Source: Methylophaga sp. (GTDB lineage Bacteria > Pseudomonadota > Gammaproteobacteria > Nitrosococcales > Methylophagaceae). Taken from it: a stretch of 12,963 nucleotides of DNA. The stretch is taken from the NCBI RefSeq assembly GCF_030651745.1, contig NZ_JAUSCC010000109.1, forward strand, positions 1 through 12,963, in the 5' to 3' direction. The notes beneath the pieces were generated by a model, which saw only the letters and a program-made list of their open reading frames with translations, searched no databases and was not told where the DNA came from. The translations under genes and the position numbers were made by a program. Shown piece after piece: positions 1 to 8,189 of the stretch (within the stretch, counting starts at the first letter, position 1; the number at the start of each line of letters is the position of its first letter).

Positions 1-100
1 CCAGAAAAGAAGATTCAGCTTCGACTTCCAGCTCGTGCTTTTCAAAAAAACCATCATCTTGGGATGAGGCCTGACGCCATATATGCAGAATAAAATTCAT
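1..100 (-). CDS. sdhB: Succinate dehydrogenase/fumarate reductase iron-sulfur subunit, N-terminal fragment
   Basis: Only the first 33 codons lie in the window; the gene runs off the left edge. The visible protein starts [10 protein letters not shown], which resembles the opening strand of the 2Fe-2S ferredoxin domain of the SdhB/FrdB family found with single-subunit cytochrome b anchors. The cysteine motifs for the three Fe-S clusters would lie outside the window. The ATG overlaps the sdhA stop by 4 bp (ATGA), so the two are almost certainly translationally coupled. The family role is electron transfer from the flavoprotein FAD to the membrane heme/quinone subunit. The identity rests mostly on position behind sdhA and sdhC plus this short N-terminus. 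Confidence 0.8.
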   Translation of the reverse strand, partial: MNFILHIWRQASSQDDGFFEKHELEVEAESSFL

Positions 101-2037
101 TGGTAATTCCGTATCCCAGGGCTGACAAAATCAAAATGCAAAGGCTCTTTGACCAGCTTCGGCTGAATGACATCGCCTGTATATTGCCATGCCGAAACAA
201 AACCAAACTCACCATCGCGCCGCTGTACTTCCCCGTTGGCGGTTAAATGTTCTACTCGTGCATGACAACCACAGGACTCTTCTCGGGCCAGGGCATCAAT
301 GCACATTAATTCACCCAGCTCCATAAAGTCAGCGACCCTGCCGGCTCTTTCCAGAGTTTGATTAAGCTGTTTATCGTTGCCACTGATTTTGATTTCACGC
401 CAGAACTGTTCACGCAGTTGCTGAATTTCTTCGATGGCCTGCTTCAATGCAAATTCATTTCGCGCCATGCCGCAATGATCCCAGAGAATTTTCCCAAGAC
501 GGCGATGAAAATAATCTGGGGTCTGTTGGGGTTCCGGCGCATTCAGCAGTCTGTCCAGACGCGCCTGGGAATAGTTCATCGCCTGCTCTACTTCAGGATA
601 GTCTTTATCTTTCAGTGGCGTTTGTCTGGCGAGATAATCAGACACCGTGGTTGGCAGAATAAAATACCCATCTGCCAGACCTTGCATTAATGCACTGGCC
701 CCCAGTCGATTGGCACCATGATCGGAAAAGTTGGCTTCGCCACCAGCAAACAGACCATCCACTGATGTCATCAGATTGTAGTCCACCCATAAACCACCCA
801 TGGTGTAATGCACGGCAGGGTAAATTCGCATTGGCTGTTGGGTCGGATCTTCGGAAGTAATTCGTTGATACATATCAAACAGATTGCCATATTTTTCATT
901 AATGACATCCGCGCCCTGCTGTTTGATGGCATCGGCAAAATCCAGATATACGCCCAGTTTCTGACCATTAATCTCATGGCCCACACCACGTCCGTCGTCA
1001 CAAATATGTTTAACTGCCCGCGAGGCAATATCCCGCGGCACCAGATTGCCAAACGCCGGATACATGCGTTCCAGAAAATAATCTCGATCCTGTTCCAGGA
1101 TATCTCGCGGATCGCGACCACAATCCGCCGGATTTTTCGGTGCCCAGATACGACCATCATTACGCAATGATTCACTCATCAAGGTCAGTTTGGATTGCAA
1201 CTCACCATGTTGTGGGATGCAGGTTGGATGAATCTGGGTAAAACAGGGATTGGCAAATAATGCTCCGTGCTTATGGGCTCGCCAGATAGCTGACGTGTTA
1301 CAACCTTTGGCGTTGGTCGACAGATAAAAGGCATTACTGTAGCCGCCGGTGCAAAGCACTACACAATCCGCCAGATGTGAACTTAATTCCCCGGTCAGTA
1401 AATCCCTGACCACAATGCCTTTGGCCTGACCGTCAATTTTGATCAAATCCTGCATTTCACATCGTGAAAAATGCTCAATATGTCCTTCGGCAATCTGCCG
1501 GCTCATCGCCTGATAGGCACCGAGTAGTAACTGCTGACCGGTTTGACCGCGGGCATAAAAAGTTCGGGAAACCTGCGCACCACCGAATGAGCGGTTAGCC
1601 AGATAACCACTGTATTCACGAGCAAATGGCACACCTTGCGCCACAGCTTGATCAATAATGGCAGTGCTCAATTCAGCCAGACGAAACACATTGGATTCAC
1701 GGGCCCGAAAATCGCCACCTTTTATCATGTCGTAAAACAGACGCCAGACACTATCACCATCATTGTGGTAATTTTTGGCAGCATTAATACCACCTTGGGC
1801 TGCAATACTATGCGCTCTTCGCGGGCTATCCTGAAAACAGAAGGTTTTCACCTGATAGCCCATCTCTGCAAGTGAAGCAGCAGCAGATGCCCCGGCTAAA
1901 CCCGTTCCCACCACAATCACCCGATACCGTTTACGATTGGCCGGACTGACCACCCGTAAATTATATTTATGCTGGGTCCAGCGTTGTTCCAGTGGGCCTT
2001 TAGGTGAAAAGCCATCCAGTTGTTGTTCTTCGGTCAT
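97..2037 (-). CDS. sdhA: Succinate dehydrogenase/fumarate reductase flavoprotein subunit
   Basis: A 646-residue FAD-containing catalytic subunit that interconverts succinate and fumarate on the cytoplasmic side of the inner membrane. The dinucleotide-binding loop GTGLAG is at residues 44-49. The segment [12 protein letters not shown] supplies His76, the expected covalent FAD attachment site. His270 (in HPT), Arg335 (in PRDIASRA), His410 (in HYTMGG) and Arg444 (in GANRLGAS) match the substrate and catalytic residues of the family. The start at 2037 is chosen because its ATG overlaps the sdhC stop as TAATG and a GGAAAG sequence lies just upstream. The frame stays open 62 codons further upstream, but that part overlaps sdhC and does not resemble the family. 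The sequence and single-anchor context fit the type B complexes (Bacillus, Bacteroidetes, epsilonproteobacteria). The physiological direction (succinate oxidation or fumarate reduction) cannot be told from sequence alone. Confidence 0.95.
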   Translation of the reverse strand: MTEEQQLDGFSPKGPLEQRWTQHKYNLRVVSPANRKRYRVIVVGTGLAGASAAASLAEMGYQVKTFCFQDSPRRAHSIAAQGGINAAKNYHNDGDSVWRLFYDMIKGGDFRARESNVFRLAELSTAIIDQAVAQGVPFAREYSGYLANRSFGGAQVSRTFYARGQTGQQLLLGAYQAMSRQIAEGHIEHFSRCEMQDLIKIDGQAKGIVVRDLLTGELSSHLADCVVLCTGGYSNAFYLSTNAKGCNTSAIWRAHKHGALFANPCFTQIHPTCIPQHGELQSKLTLMSESLRNDGRIWAPKNPADCGRDPRDILEQDRDYFLERMYPAFGNLVPRDIASRAVKHICDDGRGVGHEINGQKLGVYLDFADAIKQQGADVINEKYGNLFDMYQRITSEDPTQQPMRIYPAVHYTMGGLWVDYNLMTSVDGLFAGGEANFSDHGANRLGASALMQGLADGYFILPTTVSDYLARQTPLKDKDYPEVEQAMNYSQARLDRLLNAPEPQQTPDYFHRRLGKILWDHCGMARNEFALKQAIEEIQQLREQFWREIKISGNDKQLNQTLERAGRVADFMELGELMCIDALAREESCGCHARVEHLTANGEVQRRDGEFGFVSAWQYTGDVIQPKLVKEPLHFDFVSPGIRNYQ

Positions 2038-2624
2038 TATGCTTTCCAGTAGGCCACTATAGGGACAATGGCAAATCCCAACACTAATAACACCACAACA
2101 GCGGTGCTTAACCAGTAAAACTGTTTGGAGGTTTTTCCCAGTGTTTGCAAGACATTGGTTAATGAATGCTGCAAGTGCAAGCCTAACAGCAGTACGCCGC
2201 CCAAATAGATCACTAATTGCCAAACCGAGCTGAATAAATTAAGTGTCTGACCGTAGATATCAGCACCGCCGAACGCCCACATTTGAGCCATATGCCAGAC
2301 AATAAACAGCAGGATCAGCGTGATAACAATTGAAACCAGCCAGGCGGGAATAAAATGATGTTGTCGATGTTGATAGGCTTGAACCCTTGCTTTGCTGTTA
2401 TGCAATCGGATTTGCACCGCAACAATTACATGAAATACCAATGATGCCGCGACTAATATCCACAAGGGCCAGCGAATCAGTGGTTGATTATAAAAATCAT
2501 AAAACGCCTGATACTGTCCGGGACTGAAGAAGCTCAGATTACTGAGCATGTGAAAAACAAGATAAGCGGTCAGCACCAGACCCGCCATCGCCATCAGGCG
2601 TTTTTTAACCTGCAACAATGCCAT
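2037..2624 (-). CDS. sdhC: Type B succinate dehydrogenase cytochrome b subunit, five membrane helices
   Basis: A 195-residue integral membrane protein that anchors the flavoprotein and Fe-S subunits and passes electrons to or from quinone. Five hydrophobic segments are visible, at about residues 10-32, 50-73, 92-118, 132-152 and 169-192. Histidines inside or at the edges of helices (His25 in VFHMLSN, His65 in VFHVIV, His111 in VWHMAQ, His150/His153 in GLHLQHS) are good candidates for the four axial ligands of the two hemes b in type B complexes. One five-helix anchor instead of separate SdhC and SdhD subunits sets it apart from the E. coli-type enzyme. The ATG overlaps the stop of the upstream TPR-like gene by one base (TGATG), and its own stop overlaps the sdhA start by one base. 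The ligand assignment is inferred from helix position. Confidence 0.88.
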   Translation of the reverse strand: MALLQVKKRLMAMAGLVLTAYLVFHMLSNLSFFSPGQYQAFYDFYNQPLIRWPLWILVAASLVFHVIVAVQIRLHNSKARVQAYQHRQHHFIPAWLVSIVITLILLFIVWHMAQMWAFGGADIYGQTLNLFSSVWQLVIYLGGVLLLGLHLQHSLTNVLQTLGKTSKQFYWLSTAVVVLLVLGFAIVPIVAYWKA

Positions 2625-3127
2625 CAGCTTTCCCGGCTCATAACAATTTGATCAGTGTCCGACAGCGGTTCAAGTTTTTCACGCTGTATGGTACGCACAC
2701 AGCTATTCCAGCGCAGAGTGGCTTCATCGTTATGGTCCGGTCGCATTTGTTCTGCCTGCTGATAACATTCCAGCGCCTTAATAAAATAATCATAAGCAAA
2801 CGCACGCGACATGGGCTGCGTCAGCATAAAGCGGGCCCGACGTTCCAGCACGATGCCAGTGTAATAAATCTGTTTATATTCGCTGCTGAGTTTGGCGATA
2901 GCCACTTCAATGTCCTGAAACGGCGACTGACTGCCGCTGATGCTGATCTGATCTGTCAATGCCAGAATATAAACCACCAGCGCTGCCTGGTTTTCCGGCT
3001 CGATATTGAGAATATCCAGACAGATACTTTCAGCAATTTCGGGCTCTAGCAACGAACGATATTGTCGCGCCCGATCCAGTGCCAGCTCAATTGACTCGGC
3101 ATGTATATCATGTAAATTCAGTTCCAT
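2624..3127 (-). CDS. TPR-like helical protein, first gene of the sdh operon
   Basis: A 167-residue soluble, acidic, helix-rich protein with no signal peptide or membrane segment. I recognise no named family. Two stretches look like tetratricopeptide repeats: about residues 25-60, with the ending LNIEPENQAAL typical of TPR helix B and linker, and about residues 112-148, with ALECYQQAEQMRPDHNDEA. It overlaps sdhC by one base (TGATG) and is nearest the operon promoter, so it is made together with the dehydrogenase. A purine-rich AAGAGAG lies about 6 nt upstream of the ATG. A role in assembly, maturation or stability of the complex is plausible from position alone; nothing in the sequence proves it. 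Known SDH assembly factors such as SdhE and SdhAF2 are shorter and differ in sequence. Confidence 0.75.
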   Translation of the reverse strand: MELNLHDIHAESIELALDRARQYRSLLEPEIAESICLDILNIEPENQAALVVYILALTDQISISGSQSPFQDIEVAIAKLSSEYKQIYYTGIVLERRARFMLTQPMSRAFAYDYFIKALECYQQAEQMRPDHNDEATLRWNSCVRTIQREKLEPLSDTDQIVMSRES

Positions 3128-3174
3128 CAGGCTCTCTTACAGCTAGGAATTGCCGTCACGGCAGATATAGCCTC

Positions 3175-3203
3175 AATCTAAAGCAATTAGCATGGCATTT
3201 CAA
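3175..3203 (-). promoter_or_regulatory. Sigma-70-type promoter of the TPR-sdhCAB operon
   Basis: On the minus strand a -35 box TTGAAA (3203-3198) is followed after exactly 17 bp by a -10 box TAGATT (3180-3175). Transcription would start near 3168 and give a leader of about 40 nt. That leader holds a small perfect hairpin, TGCCG-TCA-CGGCA on the plus strand at 3151-3163, ahead of the AAGAGAG ribosome site. The promoter lies in the divergent gap shared with metG. Read from sequence only. Confidence 0.6.
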
Positions 3204-3292
3204 CGCAACAATGCCACAACATTGAAAATAGAGTCTGCAAAGTAAATCTGGTATCTTTGACGGTTTTCTAACGGCTTAATTCCGGTTTATTT

Positions 3293-5311
3293 ATGCAACG
3301 AAAAATTCTGGTCACCAGCGCACTTCCCTATGCCAATGGTTCTATCCATCTGGGACATCTTGTTGAATATATTCAGACAGATATCTGGGTGCGTTTTCAA
3401 AAAATGCGTGGACATGAATGTCATTATGTTTGTGCTGATGATGCCCACGGCACACCTATCATGTTGCGCGCACAAAATGAGGGCATCACGCCGGAACAAT
3501 TGATTGCCGACGTCAGCAAGGAACATCAGGCTGATTTTGCCGAGTTTGCGATTGGTTTTGATAACTATCACAGCACCCACAGCGAAGAAAATCGCCAACT
3601 GGCCAGCCAGATTTATCTGGCAAACCGTGATGCCGGTCATATTGAAAGCCGTACTATCAGTCAGGCCTATGATCCAGAAAAAGAAATGTTCCTGCCGGAT
3701 CGTTTTATTCGTGGTGAATGCCCTAAATGCGGTGCTGCCGATCAATATGGCGATAACTGTGAAGTCTGCGGTGCGACCTATGATCCGACTGAATTGAAAA
3801 ATCCGGTTTCTGCCGTTTCCGGCGCAACACCGATCACCAAAGAATCAGAACATTACTTTTTCAAATTAGGTAATTTTGAACCGCTATTGCGCGAGTGGAC
3901 CCAAGGTGATCATTTACAGGCAGAAGTCGGTCGCAAGCTTGGCGAATGGTTTGACAGTGGTTTGCAGGATTGGGATATCTCGCGTGACGCGCCCTACTTT
4001 GGTTTTGAAATTCCCGATGCACCGAACAAGTTTTTCTATGTGTGGTTGGATGCACCGATTGGCTATTTAGCCAGTTTCAAAAATTACTGTGACCGAACCG
4101 ATGTGGATTTTAATGAATTCATGCGTGCCGACAGCCCGACTGAAATGGTGCATTTTATCGGCAAGGACATTATCTATTTCCACGCCCTGTTTTGGCCGGC
4201 CATGCTGAAAGGTGCTGGTTTCAGATTACCAAATCGGGTTTATGCCCATGGCTTTCTCACGGTTGATGGCAAAAAGATGTCTAAATCGCGCGGTACCTTT
4301 ATTAAAGCGCGTACCTATCTGAATCATCTTAATCCGGAATATCTACGTTATTACTTTGCTGCCAAACTGAATAACACCATTGAAGACATCGATCTGAGTC
4401 TGGAAGATTTCCAGAGTCGAATTAACTCTGATTTGGTTGGCAAAGTAGTAAACATTGCCAGTCGCTGTGCCGGTTTTATCAATAAACGCTTTGATGGCAA
4501 GTTAAGCGATTCATTGATAGATGAAGCATTGTTTAAAGCATTCGCTGATCAGTCTGAATCGATTGCTAAACGCTATGATAACCGTGAATTTGCTCAGGCT
4601 ATGCGCGAAATCATGGCACTTGCTGATAAAGCCAACCAGTATATTGACGAACAAAAGCCCTGGGTGCTGGCTAAAGAAGAAGGCAAAGATGCTGAAGTTC
4701 AGGCCGTTTGCAGCATGGGCATCAATTTGTTTCGGGTGCTGATTGCCTATCTCAAACCGGTATTACCACGTACGGCCGAACAGGCTGAAGCCTTTTTAAA
4801 TATTGACGCATTGCAGTGGACTGATATTGCGTCACCTTTACTGGGCCATACTATTGCTGGATTCAAACCGTTAATGACCCGAGTCGAGCAAAACAAGATT
4901 GATGCGATCATTGAAGAGTCCAAAGAAAATATGACCGTGACTGCTGCACCAGGCAAAACGGCTGAAAATATTGATCCGATTGCCGATGAAATTCAGTTTG
5001 ATGACTTTGCCAAAATTGACTTACGCATTGCCAAAATCGTCAATGCAGAGCATGTCGAAGGTGCTGAAAAGCTGCTGAAACTGACGCTGGATATTGGGTT
5101 GGCTGAAAAACAGGTATTTGCCGGCATTAAATCGGCTTATGCACCAGAAGATCTGGTGGGTAAATTAACCGTCATGGTCGCCAATCTGGCCCCGCGTAAA
5201 ATGCGTTTTGGTTTATCCGAAGGTATGGTGCTGGCCGCAGGACCTGGTGGGAAGGATCTGTTTATTCTAAATCCTGACGATGGTGCTACCCCTGGCATGC
5301 GGGTTAAATAA
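3293..5311 (+). CDS. metG: Methionyl-tRNA synthetase
   Basis: A 672-residue class I synthetase that charges tRNA-Met with methionine using ATP; the E. coli enzyme is 677 residues. The HIGH signature is HLGH at residues 19-22 and the KMSKS loop is at 328-332. A zinc knuckle is formed by Cys143, Cys146, Cys156 and Cys159. The anticodon-binding helical domain covers roughly 390-540, and a C-terminal tRNA-binding OB fold of the Trbp111 type runs from about 570 to the end, so this is the long dimeric form. An in-frame TAA at 3269-3271, with no other usual start codon between, makes the ATG at 3293 the only plausible start. The bases ahead of it (TTCCGGTTTATTT) show no Shine-Dalgarno sequence. The gene stands alone on the plus strand and ends in a bidirectional terminator shared with hsp20. 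Confidence 0.98.
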   Translation: MQRKILVTSALPYANGSIHLGHLVEYIQTDIWVRFQKMRGHECHYVCADDAHGTPIMLRAQNEGITPEQLIADVSKEHQADFAEFAIGFDNYHSTHSEENRQLASQIYLANRDAGHIESRTISQAYDPEKEMFLPDRFIRGECPKCGAADQYGDNCEVCGATYDPTELKNPVSAVSGATPITKESEHYFFKLGNFEPLLREWTQGDHLQAEVGRKLGEWFDSGLQDWDISRDAPYFGFEIPDAPNKFFYVWLDAPIGYLASFKNYCDRTDVDFNEFMRADSPTEMVHFIGKDIIYFHALFWPAMLKGAGFRLPNRVYAHGFLTVDGKKMSKSRGTFIKARTYLNHLNPEYLRYYFAAKLNNTIEDIDLSLEDFQSRINSDLVGKVVNIASRCAGFINKRFDGKLSDSLIDEALFKAFADQSESIAKRYDNREFAQAMREIMALADKANQYIDEQKPWVLAKEEGKDAEVQAVCSMGINLFRVLIAYLKPVLPRTAEQAEAFLNIDALQWTDIASPLLGHTIAGFKPLMTRVEQNKIDAIIEESKENMTVTAAPGKTAENIDPIADEIQFDDFAKIDLRIAKIVNAEHVEGAEKLLKLTLDIGLAEKQVFAGIKSAYAPEDLVGKLTVMVANLAPRKMRFGLSEGMVLAAGPGGKDLFILNPDDGATPGMRVK

Positions 5312-5327
5312 CATCTTAAGATGAAAG

Positions 5328-5362
5328 AAGGCTCCAAAAACTAATTTTTTTGGAGCCTTTTC
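5328..5362. terminator. Bidirectional intrinsic terminator between metG and hsp20
   Basis: A 13-bp perfect stem (AAGGCTCCAAAAA at 5328-5340 with TTTTTGGAGCCTT at 5347-5359) closes a 6-nt loop. It is followed by a short T run on the plus strand, and by a TTCTTTC stretch when read on the minus strand. It lies between the metG stop and the hsp20 stop of two converging genes, so it probably ends both transcripts. Confidence 0.88.
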
Positions 5363-5368
5363 ATTTTG

Positions 5369-5803
5369 TTACTGGACATTCACCTCAATACGTTTCGGTT
5401 GAAGCTGCGGCATTTTAGGAATGGTTAATTCGAGCACGCCATCACGTGAAGTCGCATTGATCCGTTCAACATCTGCCGTTTCAGGCAACGTAAATCGCCG
5501 CATAAAACTGCCGCTGAATCGCTCAATACGTTTGTAATTATCTTTCTCTTCCACTTTGTTGCTATCGCGAACACCTTTAATTGTCAGCAGGCCGTTTTCT
5601 GCTGTAACTTCAATATCTGCCGCTTTTACACCAGGTAAATCGGCATGAATAATAAAGTTGTCTGCGTTTTCCTGAATATCCACAGCCGGCGTCCAATCTT
5701 CTTGACTGAAGTTAGTTTCCGTGGCCGGAACTTGAAATAAGGACGACATTTCACGCTGCAGGTTATCAAGCAAACTGTATGGTCTGTAACGTTGAATAGC
5801 CAT
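5369..5803 (-). CDS. hsp20: Small heat-shock protein of the Hsp20/alpha-crystallin family
   Basis: A 144-residue ATP-independent holdase that binds unfolding proteins in the cytoplasm and assembles into large oligomers. The N-terminal arm covers residues 1-36, the alpha-crystallin domain about 37-132 with the conserved DGVLELTIPK near its end (121-130), and the C-terminal tail carries an I-x-V motif (IEV, 139-141) used for oligomer contacts. The start is fixed by a perfect Shine-Dalgarno GGAGGTG at 5814-5808, five bases from the ATG. A sigma-32-like promoter and a leader hairpin lie upstream. No clear terminator separates it from the response-regulator gene 134 bp upstream on the same strand, so some read-through from that operon is possible. 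Confidence 0.95.
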   Translation of the reverse strand: MAIQRYRPYSLLDNLQREMSSLFQVPATETNFSQEDWTPAVDIQENADNFIIHADLPGVKAADIEVTAENGLLTIKGVRDSNKVEEKDNYKRIERFSGSFMRRFTLPETADVERINATSRDGVLELTIPKMPQLQPKRIEVNVQ

Positions 5804-5824
5804 AAAACACCTCCAAAACTTTTC

Positions 5825-5852
5825 ATCAGGAAGACGAATAATGTCTTCTGAT
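5825..5852 (-). promoter_or_regulatory. Hairpin in the hsp20 mRNA leader, possible thermosensor
   Basis: In the mRNA orientation ATCAG-AAGAC pairs with GTCTT-CTGAT around a 7-nt loop (ATTATTC), with one bulged C on the 3' side. It would sit at the very 5' end of a transcript started from the sigma-32-like promoter and ends about 10 nt before the GGAGGTG ribosome site. It does not obviously cover that site, and I see neither a convincing ROSE nor a fourU pairing. It may instead act in mRNA stability. Structure seen by eye only. Confidence 0.4.
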
Positions 5853-5857
5853 CAGCA

Positions 5858-5885
5858 AAATTGGGATGCCTGAAAATAATTCAAG
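5858..5885 (-). promoter_or_regulatory. Sigma-32 (RpoH) type heat-shock promoter of hsp20
   Basis: On the minus strand CTTGAA (5885-5880) is followed after 14 bp by CCCAATTT (5865-5858). The E. coli RpoH consensus is CTTGAA with 13-15 bp to CCCCATTT, so the -35 box is perfect and the -10 box differs at one base. Transcription would begin near 5850 and give a leader of about 50 nt. Position ahead of a heat-shock gene makes the match convincing. Confidence 0.78.
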
Positions 5886-5937
5886 TGGTCTGTTGAATAT
5901 TTAATAAACACATAACTATCAATGGCCGGGCATTTTT

Positions 5938-6594
5938 CTAGTGTTTTATGATGCCCAGGACTACAGCAATATTTGCCAAATCCGCAGTGGTATTTACATT
6001 AAGTTTATTTTTAATCTGAGTATTGTAATTAGCCACTGTTTTGTAGCCTAAGTGCAATTCGGCTGCGACTTCGTGTGCTGTCATTCCTCTCGCCGTCAGG
6101 CAAAACACATCAAACTCTCTCGGTGATAACAGCTCTACAACCTGACCGTAATGTAGGGTATCTGACGGATGTCTGAAGTCATCGATATTCGGCAGGATGT
6201 CCTGTTCGATATACCGTTTTCCCTGAGATACAGCTAACACAGCTTCAGCTAATACTTCTGCAGCACTGTTCTTGGTGACATAGCCTCTTGCGCCAGCCTG
6301 AATAGCCCGTTCCACATAAATCGATTCGTCATGGATGCTGTAAACCAGAACCGTGGCTTGTGGATCCTGCTTTTTTAAACGGCGAATCGTTTCCAAGCCG
6401 CCAATGCCGGGCATGGATAAATCCATCACCACCACATCTGGACGCTGCCGGTCATATTCATGACAGGCCAGTTCTCCTCGATCGACATCGACAATATTGC
6501 CGATAAACGGTTGAGAGTCCAAAAGCATTCTGAATCCAGCCCGAACGACCTGATGATCATCTACCAGCAACACACTAATCTTTTTTTCATTCAT
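5938..6594 (-). CDS. NarL/LuxR-family response regulator, partner of the adjacent sensor kinase
   Basis: A 218-residue two-component transcription factor. The receiver domain (about 5-120) has the acidic pair Asp12-Asp13, the phosphoacceptor Asp58 in VVMDLSMPG, Ser86 and Lys108. A LuxR-type helix-turn-helix covers about 152-215, with LSPREFDVFCLTARGMTAHEVA as its opening and KTVANYNTQIKNKL as recognition helix. The ATG at 6594 overlaps the end of the kinase gene by 8 bp and places the receiver fold correctly. An ATG 11 codons further upstream (6627) is possible but adds residues that do not look like the family. Paired with a MoxY-like kinase it would correspond to MoxX/MxaX, which control methanol-oxidation genes in some methylotrophs. 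That match is by architecture and pairing, so no gene symbol is given. Confidence 0.93.
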   Translation of the reverse strand: MNEKKISVLLVDDHQVVRAGFRMLLDSQPFIGNIVDVDRGELACHEYDRQRPDVVVMDLSMPGIGGLETIRRLKKQDPQATVLVYSIHDESIYVERAIQAGARGYVTKNSAAEVLAEAVLAVSQGKRYIEQDILPNIDDFRHPSDTLHYGQVVELLSPREFDVFCLTARGMTAHEVAAELHLGYKTVANYNTQIKNKLNVNTTADLANIAVVLGIIKH

Positions 6595-7915
6595 TTTCTG
6601 ATTTCTCAATGATTGGCATCCACGCACTTACGCAAACCCCTTTTCCCGCCTCAGATTCAAATCTGAAACGACCTCCCATATTTTCTACTCGTTCCCGCAT
6701 TGCCAGCACACCAAAACCATTACCTGCTGACTCCCCGCCTTGCCCGTTATCGCGAATGCGCATAACCACACGAGGAGAAGTTTGTTCACCTTCCTGTCTA
6801 ATCACCAATGTTACCTCAGATGCATTGGCATGGCGCACCACATTCGTCAGACATTCCTGTGCTATTCGATAAACATGAATAGCCAATTCATGGGCAACAT
6901 TATCCAGCCGTTCGTCATAATCCAGCTTGATCACCAATTCCGGGTAACGTCTGCGCCACTCACTGACCAGATCAGATAAAGTCGCCCCCAGCCCTAAATC
7001 AGCCAGGCTTAATGGATGCAAGGTTCGCATCATAGAACGAACAACGCCCGCTAAATGGTTACAGATTTCAGCAATTGATTCGGAAATTTTAGTGACATTA
7101 GCACCCGGTTGACGAATAGCCGTGGACATCGCTTTTACAGCGGTAAGCGATTGTCCCATTTCATCGTGCAATTCACGGGACAAATTGCGTCTTTCAGACT
7201 CCTGGATCTGCATGGTGTGGCGGGCCAGAGCCTGATTATTATCTTTCGCCACTTTTAATGCATCAGACAAGTGATTGATTTCGGTTGCTATTGCCTCGAA
7301 TTCACTGATTTTGAAAGGTGGTAATTTGCGTCCATATTGCCCTGACTCCACCCTGCGTAAGCCCACAACGATACTGCGAACCGCCTGCAACATCGAATTA
7401 AAAACAATATTAATTGCCAGAAAAATAACGCAAATCATCGTGATAACTGACCAGAAATAGGCGACTGACTCTCCCCAGGCCTCTTCAATTTCATCCAACG
7501 GATCAGCACGAATAATAATCTGCTTGGTACGACCATCCGCAAGATGGATATTGTAATTTGCTGATGGATAAGTTGTTGTCACCGCTCGAACAAACCAGTC
7601 AGGAGGAGCATCCTCAATTTCACTCTCGGCAACAAACCACTCCACCTCTTCACCATCTTCATTAACGATACTGATATGCAAATGCCGTGTTTGCTGAATA
7701 GCACTGATTTGCCTCAACCACTCATATTCGCTCATGGTTGTTCGTGATAAATGACTGAAGCCTAAATCAATCATCTGTAATGCCAGGTTGAAAGAAGAGC
7801 TTACTTCGCGCTCAACAGATTGGCGCGCCTGCCAAATCGTTAATATGCTGCCAAATATGCTGATGATGATTACCGAAAGTAATATTCGGCTGTTAATCAG
7901 GCCTCTTAAGCTCAT
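6587..7915 (-). CDS. Sensor histidine kinase, HisKA_3 type with LapD/MoxY-like periplasmic domain
   Basis: A 442-residue inner-membrane sensor. Transmembrane helix 1 is at about 10-29 and helix 2 at about 152-172; between them is a periplasmic domain of some 120 residues. Its start (ARQSVEREVSSSFNLALQMI) resembles the LapD/MoxY N-terminal domain. A HAMP-like segment (about 175-225) and coiled region lead to the dimerisation domain with phosphoacceptor His250 in the box ERRNLSRELHDEMGQSL. The ATPase domain has the N-box Asn358 (ECLTNVVRHA), the G1 box DNGQG (389-393) and the G2 region GNGFGVLAMRER. The kinase and response regulator overlap by 8 bp. MoxY of methylotrophs (methanol-oxidation control) is the nearest named relative I can suggest, but the ligand is unknown and no methanol-dehydrogenase gene is in the window. 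Confidence 0.92.
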   Translation of the reverse strand: MSLRGLINSRILLSVIIISIFGSILTIWQARQSVEREVSSSFNLALQMIDLGFSHLSRTTMSEYEWLRQISAIQQTRHLHISIVNEDGEEVEWFVAESEIEDAPPDWFVRAVTTTYPSANYNIHLADGRTKQIIIRADPLDEIEEAWGESVAYFWSVITMICVIFLAINIVFNSMLQAVRSIVVGLRRVESGQYGRKLPPFKISEFEAIATEINHLSDALKVAKDNNQALARHTMQIQESERRNLSRELHDEMGQSLTAVKAMSTAIRQPGANVTKISESIAEICNHLAGVVRSMMRTLHPLSLADLGLGATLSDLVSEWRRRYPELVIKLDYDERLDNVAHELAIHVYRIAQECLTNVVRHANASEVTLVIRQEGEQTSPRVVMRIRDNGQGGESAGNGFGVLAMRERVENMGGRFRFESEAGKGVCVSAWMPIIEKSENE

Positions 7916-8189
7916 GAAGTAGTCTCGAAATTACTTGGCATGTGGATGAAAACTACCCGTTTGGCTAGTCAAAATACGCTACCGTATACAGGAAGTTCAA
8001 ACTTGATCTGATATTCAAAATACATAATAGATTTATATGCTCGCCGGATCTTTCTGACTCACTCAACCACCCTCTTTAAAGTAAATCGGCTGCATCATGA
8101 TAAGTTCTGATAATAATCCAAAGCGATGGGTACAAATCTTACGCTTTTAATCAGGCGTTGAAATAAGCTTCATTGTTGAGATGTTTAAT
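7916..8189. other. Intergenic region upstream of the sensor kinase gene
   Basis: No open frame here looks coding. On the minus strand a possible promoter for the kinase/regulator pair is TTGAAC (8000-7995), 18 bp, TATTTT (7976-7971). The -35 box sits inside a small inverted repeat AAGTT-CA-AACTT (7993-8004) that could be an operator half-site pair. Both calls are weak. I see no terminator for the 95-codon gene that ends at 8190, so that gene may be read into the kinase operon. Confidence 0.35.

Noticed and set aside
2038..2223. In-frame extension of sdhA by 62 codons upstream of 2037
   Set aside because: It lies wholly inside sdhC, has no family resemblance, and the TAATG junction at 2037 with GGAAAG upstream is a much better start.
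3222..3257. Promoter for metG from TTGAAA at 3222-3227 or TTGACG at 3257-3262
   Set aside because: No -10 box of acceptable sequence lies 16-18 bp downstream of either, so I could not support a specific metG promoter.
5804..5830. fourU or ROSE thermometer covering the hsp20 ribosome site
   Set aside because: The GGAGGTG has no convincing local complement; the only stable hairpin ends before it. Kept as an open question, not as a thermometer call.
5924..5937. GC-rich near-palindrome AATGGCCGGGCATT between hsp20 and the response regulator, as a terminator
   Set aside because: The stem is only four pairs before a mismatch, and the T run is on the plus strand, where no gene ends.
8003..8030. 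Plus-strand promoter-like pair TTGATC, 16 bp, TAATAG
   Set aside because: There is no plus-strand gene downstream that it could serve before the opposing 95-codon gene, and the match is modest in AT-rich sequence.
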